Under the pieces are notes generated by a model. The model saw only the letters and a program-made list of their open reading frames with translations, had not been told where the DNA came from and made no database searches. From NCBI GenBank assembly GCA_900473175.1, contig UCKM01000016.1, positions 1-64,000 on the forward strand: 64,000 nt of DNA, in the 5' to 3' direction. How positions within the stretch are numbered: the first letter of the stretch is position 1; every line of letters starts with the position of its first letter. Positions 1 to 8,472 of this stretch are shown here, piece by piece. The position numbers were made by a program, and so were the translations under genes. The DNA is from Hyphomicrobiales bacterium. Lineage in GTDB: Bacteria > Pseudomonadota > Alphaproteobacteria > Rhizobiales > Rhizobiaceae.

Positions 1-57
1 CATCCAATCCGCCGCAAAGGAACCTTTGTGCCTGGGCGTGTCGCGAAGATCGTCGCC

Positions 58-234
58 TCAGCTGAGCTCCGCCCTGTGAAGGCCGAACTTGGCATCGGCG
101 GAACTGTACTGCACGGGCGGCAACCAGATCGCGGATGGTTCTTCGATCACACTCTTAAGGGCTACAGTCAGAAATTCGGTGAATTCCTTGAGAAGCTTTG
201 GCGACTGTTCTGCATGGTTGGAACGCTGACTCAT
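58..234 (-). CDS. Small hypothetical protein (58 aa)
   Basis: I do not recognise this protein. The reading frame is open further upstream (to about 366), but the ATG at 234 is preceded by a strong AGGAGG about six bases upstream, which decides the start. The 58-residue product begins MSQRSNHAEQ, has a helical middle (KLLKEFTEFLTVALKSVIEE) and no signal peptide or membrane segment. It lies upstream of and divergent from the kinase/regulator array. Real gene status rests mainly on the ribosome binding site; a chance frame is possible. Confidence 0.45.
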   Translation of the reverse strand: MSQRSNHAEQSPKLLKEFTEFLTVALKSVIEEPSAIWLPPVQYSSADAKFGLHRAELS

Positions 235-567
235 TCGCGCCTCCTCTTCAATAACATTGCTTCGGATCTGGTTGATCGCTTCCGACAATGATTGGAGAGA
301 CGAAACCATTCTATCACCCAGGGGGCATAATTCTCTAGTCACCGGGTTTAGTCGACCCATACTCAAGTTTAGAAAACGCGGATAGAAGTGATCGCGGTGT
401 ATTTCCGCTTCAGCGCCACATCACCATCATGGATTTCCATGAGGTGCGGCAGGGGCATGGTTGGATTAAGCTGTGGCATGATTTCGCCAGCCCAGACATT
501 GATTGTGAGTGGTATAAGAGGCGCAGACAGTCCCAAAGTTTGCTTTGTCGGGCAGGAGCAGCTGATT
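235..567. other. Intergenic stretch with an antisense protein-like remnant
   Basis: No gene with its own start is supported here. On the minus strand, bases of roughly 369-545 encode a protein-like tail (with NPTMPLPHLMEIHDGDVALK) ending in a stop at 369 but running into the kinase gene upstream without a plausible start, so it may be the 3' end of a gene whose 5' part was replaced. On the plus strand the kinase frame is open from 388, but that extension has no family resemblance. The kinase promoter should lie here. Confidence 0.3.
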
Positions 568-2115
568 GTGCAGATAGAAATCGAAGACCAAAAGCCGATC
601 GAGGAAGTGTTGCGCGACCGGGAGCAGGAGCTTTCGCTACTCGTAGACATGGTTCCGAGCCACCTATGGCGCTTGACCCAGGATGGCGAGCCGACTTTCT
701 TCAACAAGCGCATGGTCGATTTCCTCGGCCTGGACGTGCCGGATACAGACAAGCCGGGCATGAGCCGATTGGAGGCGGTCATCGAGACCGTCCATCCGGA
801 TGACGCAGCGGAATTTAGGGACAGGCTCAACCGATGCCTCGTTACTGGCGAGCGCTTTTCCATGCGGTATCGCCTGCGCCGCGCCGATGGTGTCTATCGC
901 TGGATGTCGAGCCACGCCGAGCCGCTGCGGGATCACGACGGACGCATTGTCCAATGGTACGGGCTCTGCCACGACATTGACGACCTGATGACCGCGCAGG
1001 AGGCGCTGCGCGATCGTGAGCGTGAGCTCTCGCTGCTTGTTGACATGGTTCCGAGCAACCTCTGGCGGCTGACCCCGGATGGGGAGACCACCCTCGTCAA
1101 CAGGCGCATGGCGGACTTTCTCGGGATGGACCTGGAGGACAAGCGCCAGTTGGCAGTGGTGTTCGACACCATCTTCCACCCGGACGATGCCGGAGAGGTG
1201 GAAGACGTTCTCGGCCGCTGTCTTCTCACGGGCGACCGCTTCTCCATGAAATATCGCCTGCGTCGGGCGGACGGCGTATACCGCTGGATGTCCGGTCGCG
1301 CCGAACCTTTACGAGATCAGGACGGTCGCATCGTGCAGTGGTTCGGTCTTTGTCACGACATAGACGATCAGGTGCACGCCGAAGAGGCGTTGCGACGGGC
1401 CTCGGAGCGGCTCGCGCAGGCAACGCGGGCCGCAAGCCTGGCCGAGTTGTCAGCCTCGATCGCGCACGAAGTGAACCAGCCGCTCGCCGCGATCGTCGCC
1501 AATTCCCACGCATGCCACCGTTGGCTGTCTGCAGAGCCCCCGAACGTCGAACGCGCCAAGATCACGGCCGAGCGCATCACCCGCGATGCCAACTCGGCGG
1601 CAGATGTCGTCAGCCGCATCCGCGCCCTGTTCCGTCACGCTCCAGAGGCCAAATTACCTGAAGACGTCAACCGCCTGATCAGTGAAGTTTGCCGACTGAT
1701 GGCTGACGAGACCACGGCGAAGGACGTCCGCGTCGAGACGAATCTCGAGCCGGACCTGCCGCCGGTCGCGCTCGATCGCGTCCAGGTGCAGCAGGTGTTC
1801 GTGAACCTGATCCGCAATGGGGTCGAGGCGATGGACGCTGCCGCCGGCAGCGCTCGTGCGATCAAGATTCGCTCATACCGTGATGGCCCTGACGCAATCC
1901 GCGTTGAGGTTCGCGACGACGGAACTGGTTTCAAGGATCCCCAGCGGGTCTTTGAGCCGTTCTTCACCACCAAGCAGCACGGGATGGGCATGGGGCTCGC
2001 AATTTGCCGGTCGATCATCGAATCGCATGGGGGCCGCCTCTGGACAGCCAACAATGAGCCGCGCGGGGCGACCGTCGCCTTCACGCTTCCATTGGCGGCG
2101 AGTGAAACGCCATGA
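568..2115 (+). CDS. Sensor histidine kinase with two tandem PAS domains
   Basis: Signal-sensing histidine kinase that should phosphorylate the response regulators encoded just downstream. Two PAS/PAC units occupy about residues 10-270 and are strikingly alike: both start with DRE-ELSLLVDMVPS and contain YRLRRADGVYRWMS, with a 132-codon spacing. They are followed by a HisKA dimerisation helix with the phospho-acceptor His in IAHEVNQPL and an HATPase_c domain with N-box (NLIRNGVEAM), DDGTGF and GMGMGLAI boxes. No membrane helix is seen, so the protein is probably cytoplasmic, as in soluble FixL-like kinases, but no heme-binding evidence was seen. I chose GTG at 568 because AGGAG lies ten bases upstream; the frame is open from ATG 388, which would add 60 residues without family similarity. 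Its stop overlaps the next start (ATGA). Confidence 0.88.
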   Translation: MQIEIEDQKPIEEVLRDREQELSLLVDMVPSHLWRLTQDGEPTFFNKRMVDFLGLDVPDTDKPGMSRLEAVIETVHPDDAAEFRDRLNRCLVTGERFSMRYRLRRADGVYRWMSSHAEPLRDHDGRIVQWYGLCHDIDDLMTAQEALRDRERELSLLVDMVPSNLWRLTPDGETTLVNRRMADFLGMDLEDKRQLAVVFDTIFHPDDAGEVEDVLGRCLLTGDRFSMKYRLRRADGVYRWMSGRAEPLRDQDGRIVQWFGLCHDIDDQVHAEEALRRASERLAQATRAASLAELSASIAHEVNQPLAAIVANSHACHRWLSAEPPNVERAKITAERITRDANSAADVVSRIRALFRHAPEAKLPEDVNRLISEVCRLMADETTAKDVRVETNLEPDLPPVALDRVQVQQVFVNLIRNGVEAMDAAAGSARAIKIRSYRDGPDAIRVEVRDDGTGFKDPQRVFEPFFTTKQHGMGMGLAICRSIIESHGGRLWTANNEPRGATVAFTLPLAASETP

Positions 2116-2777
2116 ACCCGCCCGAGGAGATCGTTTTCGTCGTGGACGACGACGCCAGAGTTCGCGAGGCGCTCGGCGAACTGTTGGAGTCTGTCGGATG
2201 GCGAGCCGAGACGTTCGCTGCCGCCGCGGACTACGTCGCCTATGCGAAACCCGACCTTCCGGCATGCCTGATCCTCGATGTCGATCTGCCCGACATCAAT
2301 GGTCTGGATTTCCAGAAGCAGCTGTCCTGCGGCGTCCATCCCCCGATCGTATTCATCACGGGGCATGGCGACATTCCATCGTCGGTGCGGGCCATTCAGG
2401 GCGGCGCAGTCGACTTTCTGACCAAGCCGGTCGGGGACAACGATCTGATTGCGGCGGTTCGGGCGGCGATCGACCGGGACCGCATTCAACGATCGGCGAG
2501 CGCGGATCTGGCCGATCTTGTTCGCCGCTTGGCGGCTCTTACACCGCGCGAGCGCGAGGTATTGCCGCTCGTGGTCAGCGGCCTCCTCAACAAGCAGGCG
2601 GCAGCGGAACTCGGCATCAGTGAGATCACCCTCGAAATCCACCGCAGCAAGATCATGCACAAGATGGAGGCGACATCGTTCGCCGACCTCGTGCGGATCG
2701 CCGAAAAGCTGCAGATCCCAATCACTCATTCCAGACGACCAGGAAGCTCGCAAGAATGTACGACCCGAAGGCCGTGA
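2112..2777 (+). CDS. FixJ/NarL-type response regulator (REC-LuxR HTH)
   Basis: Two-domain transcriptional regulator of 221 residues. The N-terminal receiver domain has the acidic pair in VVDDDA, the phosphorylatable Asp in LILDVDLPD, the switch Thr in ITGHGD and the Lys in FLTKPV. The C-terminal LuxR/GerE helix-turn-helix (about 145-205) reads LTPREREVL ... NKQAAAELGISEITLEIHRSKIM. It starts inside the stop codon of the kinase gene (ATGA overlap), so the pair is almost certainly co-translated and functionally linked. It is related to, but more diverged from, the two other FixJ-like regulators in this window. Target promoters cannot be read from the sequence. Confidence 0.92.
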   Translation: MNPPEEIVFVVDDDARVREALGELLESVGWRAETFAAAADYVAYAKPDLPACLILDVDLPDINGLDFQKQLSCGVHPPIVFITGHGDIPSSVRAIQGGAVDFLTKPVGDNDLIAAVRAAIDRDRIQRSASADLADLVRRLAALTPREREVLPLVVSGLLNKQAAAELGISEITLEIHRSKIMHKMEATSFADLVRIAEKLQIPITHSRRPGSSQECTTRRP

Positions 2778-3133
2778 TAGCGATCGTCGATGACGACCAG
2801 CGCCTGCTCGAATCGCTTGAGGACCTTCTCGAGTCAGCGGGGCACGCCGTGCTGACATTCTCCTCGGCCCAGATCCTCCTCGACAGCAATGCTCTACAGG
2901 AGATCGGTTGCCTGATCACCGATATCGGCATGCCCGGCATGGACGGCTTGGAGTTGCAACGCTTGATGAGCGAGAGACGCCCCAACCTGCCAGTGATCCT
3001 GATCACCGGCCGCCACGAGTTCGCCGAGTTGCCGCAGGCAAAGCACGACTGGTTCTTCCGCAAGCCTTTCGACGGGCAAGCGCTGCTTGCAGCGATCGGC
3101 GACGCATTGACTGGAAAGGGGAATCCAAAATGA
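2756..3133 (+). CDS. Single-domain response regulator (receiver only)
   Basis: A 125-residue stand-alone receiver domain with no output domain. It carries AIVDDDQ, the phospho-acceptor Asp in LITDIGMPGMDG, the Thr in LITGRH and the Lys in FRKPFD. It overlaps the preceding regulator gene by 22 bases and the next gene by four (ATGA), so it is the third cistron of a tightly packed kinase-regulator operon. Receiver-only proteins typically act as phosphate shuttles or sinks, or by protein contact; which applies here is inference. A comparable receiver-only protein sits in the paralogous cluster at 19659-20042. Confidence 0.9.
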   Translation: MYDPKAVIAIVDDDQRLLESLEDLLESAGHAVLTFSSAQILLDSNALQEIGCLITDIGMPGMDGLELQRLMSERRPNLPVILITGRHEFAELPQAKHDWFFRKPFDGQALLAAIGDALTGKGNPK

Positions 3134-3849
3134 GTGTGAGCTATCATGCAAATGTAAGCCTTGGAAATAAAGTATCGTCGGCCTCAGGCAACTGGGCCGC
3201 GGCGGATCGCCCGTTGGTGATCTTCGTCGATGACGATGCGAGACTCCGGGAAGCACTGGACGAGCTGATGCAGTCTGTAGGCCTCGACACGATCAGCTTC
3301 GGCTCGACGCAAGACTTCCTCGAGGCCGAGCTTCCGGATCGGCCGGGCTGCCTCGTCGCCGATGTGCGGATGCCGGGCGTGAGCGGCCTCGATCTCCAAC
3401 ACCGGCTCGTCGAAAGCGGCGACGTCAAGCCGATCATCTTTCTCACGGCCCATGGCGACATCCCGATGTCGGTCCAAGCGATGAAGGCGGGAGCGGTCGA
3501 CTTCCTCACCAAGCCTGTGCGCGACCAGACGCTGCTCGATGCGATCGCGGCAGGCATTGAGCGCGATCTCAAGCAGCGGGCGCACTCGCGGATCGTGAAG
3601 GAGCACCAAAGCAAGCTCGCACTCCTCACTCCGCGCGAACGTCAGGTACTGCGAGAAGTCGCGGATGGCCGGCTGAACAAGCAGATCGCTTTCCACCTCG
3701 GCATCAGCGAGATCACCGTCAAGCTTCATCGCTGCAACGTCATGCGCAAGTTGCAGCTGACTTCCGTCGGCGAGCTCATTCGTGTCTGGGAGGGGTTACC
3801 TGCCGAGGTGCGCAAGACGGTGGAGACCGGACCGCTTCGAACCCACTGA
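3130..3849 (+). CDS. FixJ-type response regulator (REC-LuxR HTH), second copy
   Basis: Regulator of 239 residues: a ~28-residue N-terminal leader, a receiver domain (FVDDDA, phospho-Asp in LVADVRMPG, ITAH-like LTAHGDIPMSVQAMKAGAVD, Lys in LTKPVRD) and a LuxR-type DNA-binding domain (LTPRERQVL ... HLGISEITVKLHR). The start at 3130 overlaps the preceding stop (ATGA); the frame is open further upstream but there it runs antisense-like through the receiver gene. The stretch GDIPM.VQAMKAGAV.FLTKPVRDQTLLDA is nearly shared with the regulator at 20141-20824, so the two are recent paralogues. It completes a one-kinase, three-regulator operon. Confidence 0.92.
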   Translation: MSVSYHANVSLGNKVSSASGNWAAADRPLVIFVDDDARLREALDELMQSVGLDTISFGSTQDFLEAELPDRPGCLVADVRMPGVSGLDLQHRLVESGDVKPIIFLTAHGDIPMSVQAMKAGAVDFLTKPVRDQTLLDAIAAGIERDLKQRAHSRIVKEHQSKLALLTPRERQVLREVADGRLNKQIAFHLGISEITVKLHRCNVMRKLQLTSVGELIRVWEGLPAEVRKTVETGPLRTH

Positions 3850-3854
3850 CCGAA

Positions 3855-5057
3855 TCAGCGAGGCCCGGCCATGCCACGGTCTTCCCGGAGCTCGGTGGAA
3901 GTGCCGGCGTCAGCCGTTCCGCGGACGCCCCGAATGACGACCATCGCAAGCCCCCACGTGGCGGCCGTGATCGCGACGCAGACCCCGGCGAGGCCGGCGT
4001 AGCCAGCCGCCGCGATCACGCTGCCTGCGACCATAGGACCGACAGCGAACCCTAGCAGATAGGCCGATCCCGCGGCCGCGGCCCAGCGCCCGCTGCGGTC
4101 GAGCGCCGCGGCGAGGCCGAACAGGTAGGGGATCGAGAAGTAGTAAATGACGACCGACGCGACGAGGGCGACGACGTAGGCCGTCGGGTTGCGCCAGAGA
4201 CAGAGCGCAAGCGCGACGAGTGCGAAGCCGGCGCAGAACCCCGAGATGGGGATTGCCCGTCCCCTGCGCACGTTGAGCGCAGTGGCTGCTCCTGCGCCTG
4301 CGAGGCCGACCAGCGACGCGACAGTCAGCGCATAGCCGACAGCAGTCGCATCGAGGCCCACGCGCTCGCCCAAGGGCGCACTGAACGCGTAGATCGCAGC
4401 CGAGACAGTCAGATAGAGCCCGATCGCCGCGAGCGTCATGATGCCGAGGAAAGGTCGGGGCGGGGCGACGTGCGCTGCTGATCGCTCAACCCTTCTGGCG
4501 CGCTCGTTCGGAATTAGCAGCAGGAATGGTGAGAGGGCGAGAGTGACCCCCGCCATGAAGGCCAGTATACCGCGATGTGCGAAGGCTGCGGTGACCTGGC
4601 CGCCGATAGCAAACAGGGCAACGCTGCCCAAGGCCCAGACAATCTGAAAGTAGCCGTAAACCTTGTCCGGGTTTCGGCAGTGGGAGGCAATGACAGAAAG
4701 CGACACGGCGTAAAGTGCGCCTTCCCCGACGCCCGCGATGCCGCGCAGCAGGGCGAGTGACGCCCCCGAAGCACTGAAGATTGATGCGGCCTGGGCGAGC
4801 AACGCCAGCGCGACGGCGGCGAGGCCGACGCGCCGATAGGAAAACCGGGGCAGGACGGGTGCGATCGCGATTGCGGTGACGGCGAGGGCGAGGAACTCGA
4901 CGGAGGCGATGAAACCGGCGTCGCGTTCCGACAGCGAAAGACCGTCCATAAACCCGGCAATCGCAAAGGGCGACATCTGCGGGACAAGTCCGCCGATCAC
5001 CTGAGCGGCGATCGCACCGACCACAAGGGTCGCAGAATCGCGCGGGGTTTTGGTCAT
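3855..5057 (-). CDS. MFS transporter (drug/arabinose-efflux type)
   Basis: Integral inner-membrane major facilitator of about 400 residues with roughly twelve hydrophobic segments, a first helix reading VVGAIAAQVIGGLVPQM and a central cytoplasmic loop around residues 185-205 (NERARRVERS). Loop 2-3 is degenerate (PRFSYRRVGL) relative to the MFS signature. The substrate is unknown; the fold resembles small-molecule efflux carriers. I chose the ATG at 5057 (MTKTPRDSATL); a longer frame to 5198 would overlap the cytochrome b gene and is arginine/serine-rich without similarity. The gene converges with the regulator operon five bases from its stop and is preceded on the same strand by cytochrome b. 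Confidence 0.82.
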   Translation of the reverse strand: MTKTPRDSATLVVGAIAAQVIGGLVPQMSPFAIAGFMDGLSLSERDAGFIASVEFLALAVTAIAIAPVLPRFSYRRVGLAAVALALLAQAASIFSASGASLALLRGIAGVGEGALYAVSLSVIASHCRNPDKVYGYFQIVWALGSVALFAIGGQVTAAFAHRGILAFMAGVTLALSPFLLLIPNERARRVERSAAHVAPPRPFLGIMTLAAIGLYLTVSAAIYAFSAPLGERVGLDATAVGYALTVASLVGLAGAGAATALNVRRGRAIPISGFCAGFALVALALCLWRNPTAYVVALVASVVIYYFSIPYLFGLAAALDRSGRWAAAAGSAYLLGFAVGPMVAGSVIAAAGYAGLAGVCVAITAATWGLAMVVIRGVRGTADAGTSTELREDRGMAGPR

Positions 5058-5076
5058 GGTGCGGCTGCGCTCCATG

Positions 5077-6621
5077 TTAGCCGTCCAGAGCATTCTCGCG
5101 TTGCGGACGGTGCGGCTTGGGACGATGGCGCGCGACTGGCATCGACGATTGGTGCAAAGTGCGGCACGAAAGGCGCGTGACGGCCGGGACTGTATCACTG
5201 GATGGTTCGGTACGTCGAGCGAGCGACGTCGAGTTTTTCACGAGAACGGAGGCAGCCTTTCGCGAAAGTGCCCGCTCGGTGCACAAACGCGTTGAGACGG
5301 TCTCCGCATGAAGGCGGTCAGCATCAGCGCCGATCACCCCAGGCCGTTTAGGTTTCTCGCCGGGACTGCTGCCCGCCTTGCTCTTCTCGAGAACTGCTTC
5401 GGTTATCGAGTTCGGCAGCCGCCGCGGCGTCTCAATCAGACCAAGCAGTGGCATGATGACGACGAAGAACGCGAAATAGTAAACCGTCGCAAACTGAGAC
5501 AACATGACGTAAACGCCCTCCGGCCGCGAGCCCAACCAGCCAAGGAGTAAGCCGTTGGCGACGAAGAGCAGGAAGAACAGCCTGTACCAGGGACGGTAGA
5601 CCGCCGAGCGCACCTTTGCGGTGTCGAGCCACGGGACGAAGAACAGCACGGCGATGGAACCGAACATGGCGAGCACGCCGCCGAGCTTGGAATCGATTGG
5701 TCCGATGCTGAACGTGATGGCACGCAAGATCGCGTAGAACGGCAGGAAGTACCATTCGGGCACGATATGGGCCGGCGTCTTCAGCGGGTCGGCGACCGTG
5801 TAGTTGTCCGGGTGGCCGAGATAGTTCGGCATATAGAATACAAAAAAGGCCAGCACGAGCAGGAAGATCACGATCCCGAATGCGTCTTTGACGGTCGCGG
5901 GAGGCGTGAAGTCCACGACATCGGTTGTCGACTTTACGTCAACGCCGGTCGGATTGTTCTGGCCGACTACGTGAAGCGCCCAGACGTGCAAGGTCACCAC
6001 GCCGGCAAGCATGAATGGCAGCAGGTAGTGCAGCGCAAAGAAGCGATTGAGGGTCGGATTGTCGACCGCAAAGCCGCCCAGCAGCAATTGTTGAATCCAG
6101 TCGCCGACCAGCGGGATCGCGGTGAAGAAATTGGTGATAACGGTCGCCCCCCAGAACGACATCTGTCCCCAAGGGAGCACGTAGCCCATAAAGGCCGTCG
6201 CCATCATCAACGAGAAGTTGGTGCAGCCGAGCACCCACAGAAGCTCGCGTGGCTGCTTGAACGAGCCATAATAGAGACCCCTGCCGATGTGGATGTAGAC
6301 TGCGATGAAGAAGAACGACGCGCCGTTCGAATGCAGATAGCGCAGCAGCCAACCAGAATTCACGTCGCGCATGATCTTCTCGACCGAATAGAAGGCTAGC
6401 GTCGTATCGGCAGCATAATGCATCGCCAGAACGACGCCGGTGAGAATCTGCGAAACCAGCATGACCGTGAGAATGCCGCCGAACGTATAGGCGTAGTTCA
6501 GATTACGCGGGACCGGATAGACGATAAAGGAATCGTACACAAGCCGAGGCAGCGGCATGCGGGCATCGATCCAGCGTTCGATTGCCGTCTTTGGCGTATA
6601 GGTCGAACGTCCACCACTCAT
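5077..6621 (-). CDS. Orphan cytochrome b of a bc1-type complex, with long C-terminal tail
   Basis: Membrane diheme subunit normally found in ubiquinol-cytochrome c reductase. All hallmarks are visible: paired heme-ligand histidines (LHSNGAS/YIHIGRG in helix [19 protein letters not shown] in helix D), the Qo-site [13 protein letters not shown] motif and eight or so hydrophobic helices. The start at 6621 has AGGGAG eight bases upstream. Two oddities: no Rieske protein or cytochrome c1 gene adjoins it, whereas fbc/pet operons keep the three together; and about 90 polar residues follow the usual end (near [12 protein letters not shown]), probably because the ancestral stop was lost. It may pair with subunits encoded elsewhere, or be a decaying second copy. 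Confidence 0.9.
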   Translation of the reverse strand: MSGGRSTYTPKTAIERWIDARMPLPRLVYDSFIVYPVPRNLNYAYTFGGILTVMLVSQILTGVVLAMHYAADTTLAFYSVEKIMRDVNSGWLLRYLHSNGASFFFIAVYIHIGRGLYYGSFKQPRELLWVLGCTNFSLMMATAFMGYVLPWGQMSFWGATVITNFFTAIPLVGDWIQQLLLGGFAVDNPTLNRFFALHYLLPFMLAGVVTLHVWALHVVGQNNPTGVDVKSTTDVVDFTPPATVKDAFGIVIFLLVLAFFVFYMPNYLGHPDNYTVADPLKTPAHIVPEWYFLPFYAILRAITFSIGPIDSKLGGVLAMFGSIAVLFFVPWLDTAKVRSAVYRPWYRLFFLLFVANGLLLGWLGSRPEGVYVMLSQFATVYYFAFFVVIMPLLGLIETPRRLPNSITEAVLEKSKAGSSPGEKPKRPGVIGADADRLHAETVSTRLCTERALSRKAASVLVKNSTSLARRTEPSSDTVPAVTRLSCRTLHQSSMPVARHRPKPHRPQRENALDG

Positions 6622-7315
6622 CGAGTTTCTCCCTAGGCTGTATTTCGGCGCTTGGCCGTGGGCAATGATCCTTGCCCTGATCTTCCGCGACAGTTTATTC
6701 GCGAGCCTTGGACTTCCGGGGAACGGCCCCTTTTGCGGGAGCGCGTGCGTAAGTTCGCCGTGCCGCAGTGTTCGTAAAATCAATCAAAATACCATCGCGT
6801 CTTGTCAGTGGTTTCGCTGCATCACCGTCCCGACGTCTCGAGATGATCGACAGCAATTTCGAAAGGGCGGAACGTAGCGTTTTCATTCCTCATAAAGGTT
6901 TCGGACGGCTACCTGCCAAAATTCAAAAGGTGTGAGCCATCGTGCTGCGGACGCGTGCGTTCGATACTATGGTATGCGGTGCCCTGCGCAAAGAACTGTG
7001 GCAGATTGCTGGGGACGCCGTGCCACCTGCTGCGCCGTCCAGGATTCTGGATGAGGCGACATCGCCCAGCGGGTCCTCAGAGCATAGAGTCCTCGCCATC
7101 GGCGGTCATCAAGCCACTTTTATAGCGTGTTCTAGCCTTCGGTATGAGCGATCCAAACCTTTCGATAGGATGTTTGAGCTCGGCATCTGAGCTAGGTCTC
7201 ATCAGCGAGCCGTTGAGACCGGACGCGACAGAGAAGATGAATTTCTTCCTGCTGCCAACGAATTGGCAGGCGAGCATCCAACCTGTCCGGCTCCACCCCG
7301 CAAGGAGATCTCTTC
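6622..7315. other. Long intergenic region, one doubtful small frame
   Basis: About 690 bases between divergent cytochrome b and hydrolase genes. The only frame with protein-like composition is 6695-6886 on the minus strand, listed separately. Frames on the plus strand (about 6942-7190 and 7144-7338) lack ribosome binding sites and family features. The promoters for both flanking genes should lie here; I could not assign -35/-10 boxes with confidence. Confidence 0.4.
6695..6886 (-). CDS. Possible small basic protein (63 aa)
   Basis: A 63-residue frame beginning [13 protein letters not shown] and ending in a Lys/Arg/Ala-rich tail ([12 protein letters not shown]). It runs in the same direction as, and just upstream of, the orphan cytochrome b. 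The sequence has a natural amphipathic N-terminus and rhizobial amino-acid composition, but the only Shine-Dalgarno-like bases (GAGG) sit directly against the ATG, which is too close. No function suggested; it may be untranslated. Confidence 0.28.
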   Translation of the reverse strand: MKTLRSALSKLLSIISRRRDGDAAKPLTRRDGILIDFTNTAARRTYARAPAKGAVPRKSKARE

Positions 7316-8299
7316 ATGAAAGAACACAGACCGACTGAATTGATCGATGCGTCTCGCCGTGAGCTGCTTTTGCTTGGGGCCAGCGCGACGATCTTTGCCG
7401 CAATGCCTTCGCTGGCATTGGGCGCGCAACCTATTTCACCAACCAATTCCAACAACCAGAACGAAAGGCCTCAGGATATGGGCGTGTTTAAAACGAAGGA
7501 TGGTACGGACATTTTCTACAAGGACTGGGGAACGGGACAGCCGATCGTCTTCCATCACGGCTGGCCGCTCTCCAGCGACGATTGGGATACGCAGATGCTG
7601 TTCTTCCTGAGCAAGGGCTACCGCGTCATTGCTCACGACCGTCGTGGACACGGACGTTCAACGCAGACCGCGACCGGCAACGACATGGACACCTACGCCG
7701 CCGATTTTGCCGAACTGGCAGCGTCGCTTGACTTGCGGGATGCCATTCATGTTGGGCATTCGACCGGCGGCGGGGAAGCCGCCCACTACGTCGCACGCCA
7801 CGGTAAGGGGCGCGTCGCAAAGCTGGTCCTGATCGGTGCTGTTCCGCCGATCATGGTGAAGACAGCCGCAAATCCGGGTGGCTTGCCGATCGAGGTTCTT
7901 GATGGCTTGCGCACTCAGCTCGCTGCCAACCGTGCGGAATTCTACTGGAATTTCCCGATCCCGTTCTACGGTTTCAACCGCGAAGGCGCGACCGTGTCCG
8001 AACCCCTCCGCGCAAACTGGTGGCGGCAGGGCATGATGGGCGGCGCAAAGGCGCATTACGATTGCATCAAAGCCTTTTCGGAAACGGATTTCACCGAAGA
8101 CTTGAAAGCCATCGACGTACCAACGCTTGTTATGCACGGCGACGAGGACCAAATCGTCCCTATCGGGGACTCGGCTCTCCTGTCGGTGAAGCTTTTGAAG
8201 AATGGGACGCTGAAGGTCTATGAGACATATCCGCATGGCATGTGCACGACCCATGCCGACGTCATCAACTCTGATCTTCTAGCATTCATCAGAAATTAA
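7316..8299 (+). CDS. Secreted alpha/beta hydrolase (non-heme haloperoxidase/esterase type)
   Basis: Serine hydrolase of 327 residues. The N-terminus has a Tat-like signal: SRRELLLLG followed by a hydrophobic run and an AxA-type cleavage site near residue 40 (LALGAQ). The mature domain starts at about 55 ([18 protein letters not shown]) and has the HG oxyanion region ([11 protein letters not shown]), nucleophile Ser in GHSTGGGE, acid in HGDEDQIVP and catalytic His in [11 protein letters not shown]. This pattern matches the bacterial non-heme chloroperoxidase/arylesterase family; the natural reaction is probably ester or perhydrolysis. AAGGAG lies a suitable distance before the ATG at 7316. Export through Tat is unusual for this mostly cytosolic family. 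It stands alone in its orientation. Confidence 0.9.
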   Translation: MKEHRPTELIDASRRELLLLGASATIFAAMPSLALGAQPISPTNSNNQNERPQDMGVFKTKDGTDIFYKDWGTGQPIVFHHGWPLSSDDWDTQMLFFLSKGYRVIAHDRRGHGRSTQTATGNDMDTYAADFAELAASLDLRDAIHVGHSTGGGEAAHYVARHGKGRVAKLVLIGAVPPIMVKTAANPGGLPIEVLDGLRTQLAANRAEFYWNFPIPFYGFNREGATVSEPLRANWWRQGMMGGAKAHYDCIKAFSETDFTEDLKAIDVPTLVMHGDEDQIVPIGDSALLSVKLLKNGTLKVYETYPHGMCTTHADVINSDLLAFIRN

Positions 8300-8472
8300 T
8301 ATTTACGCCTGGTGACGTTGGCATCGGCAAGATCGGAATAGCTCCAGCGACGACTGGCAAGTCGTCGCTGTCGACACCTCGAAGATACTTGCGACGATCG
8401 ACGCGAGGTCCCCGTGGGCGCCACATAACAGGACGGTGCGGACTGGTTGTATCCTTGTCTATTTCTGCGGAC

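Noticed and set aside
1635-2858. 407-codon minus-strand frame across kinase and regulator
   Set aside because: Antisense to HATPase and receiver domains; composition is Arg/Ser-rich without domain signature.
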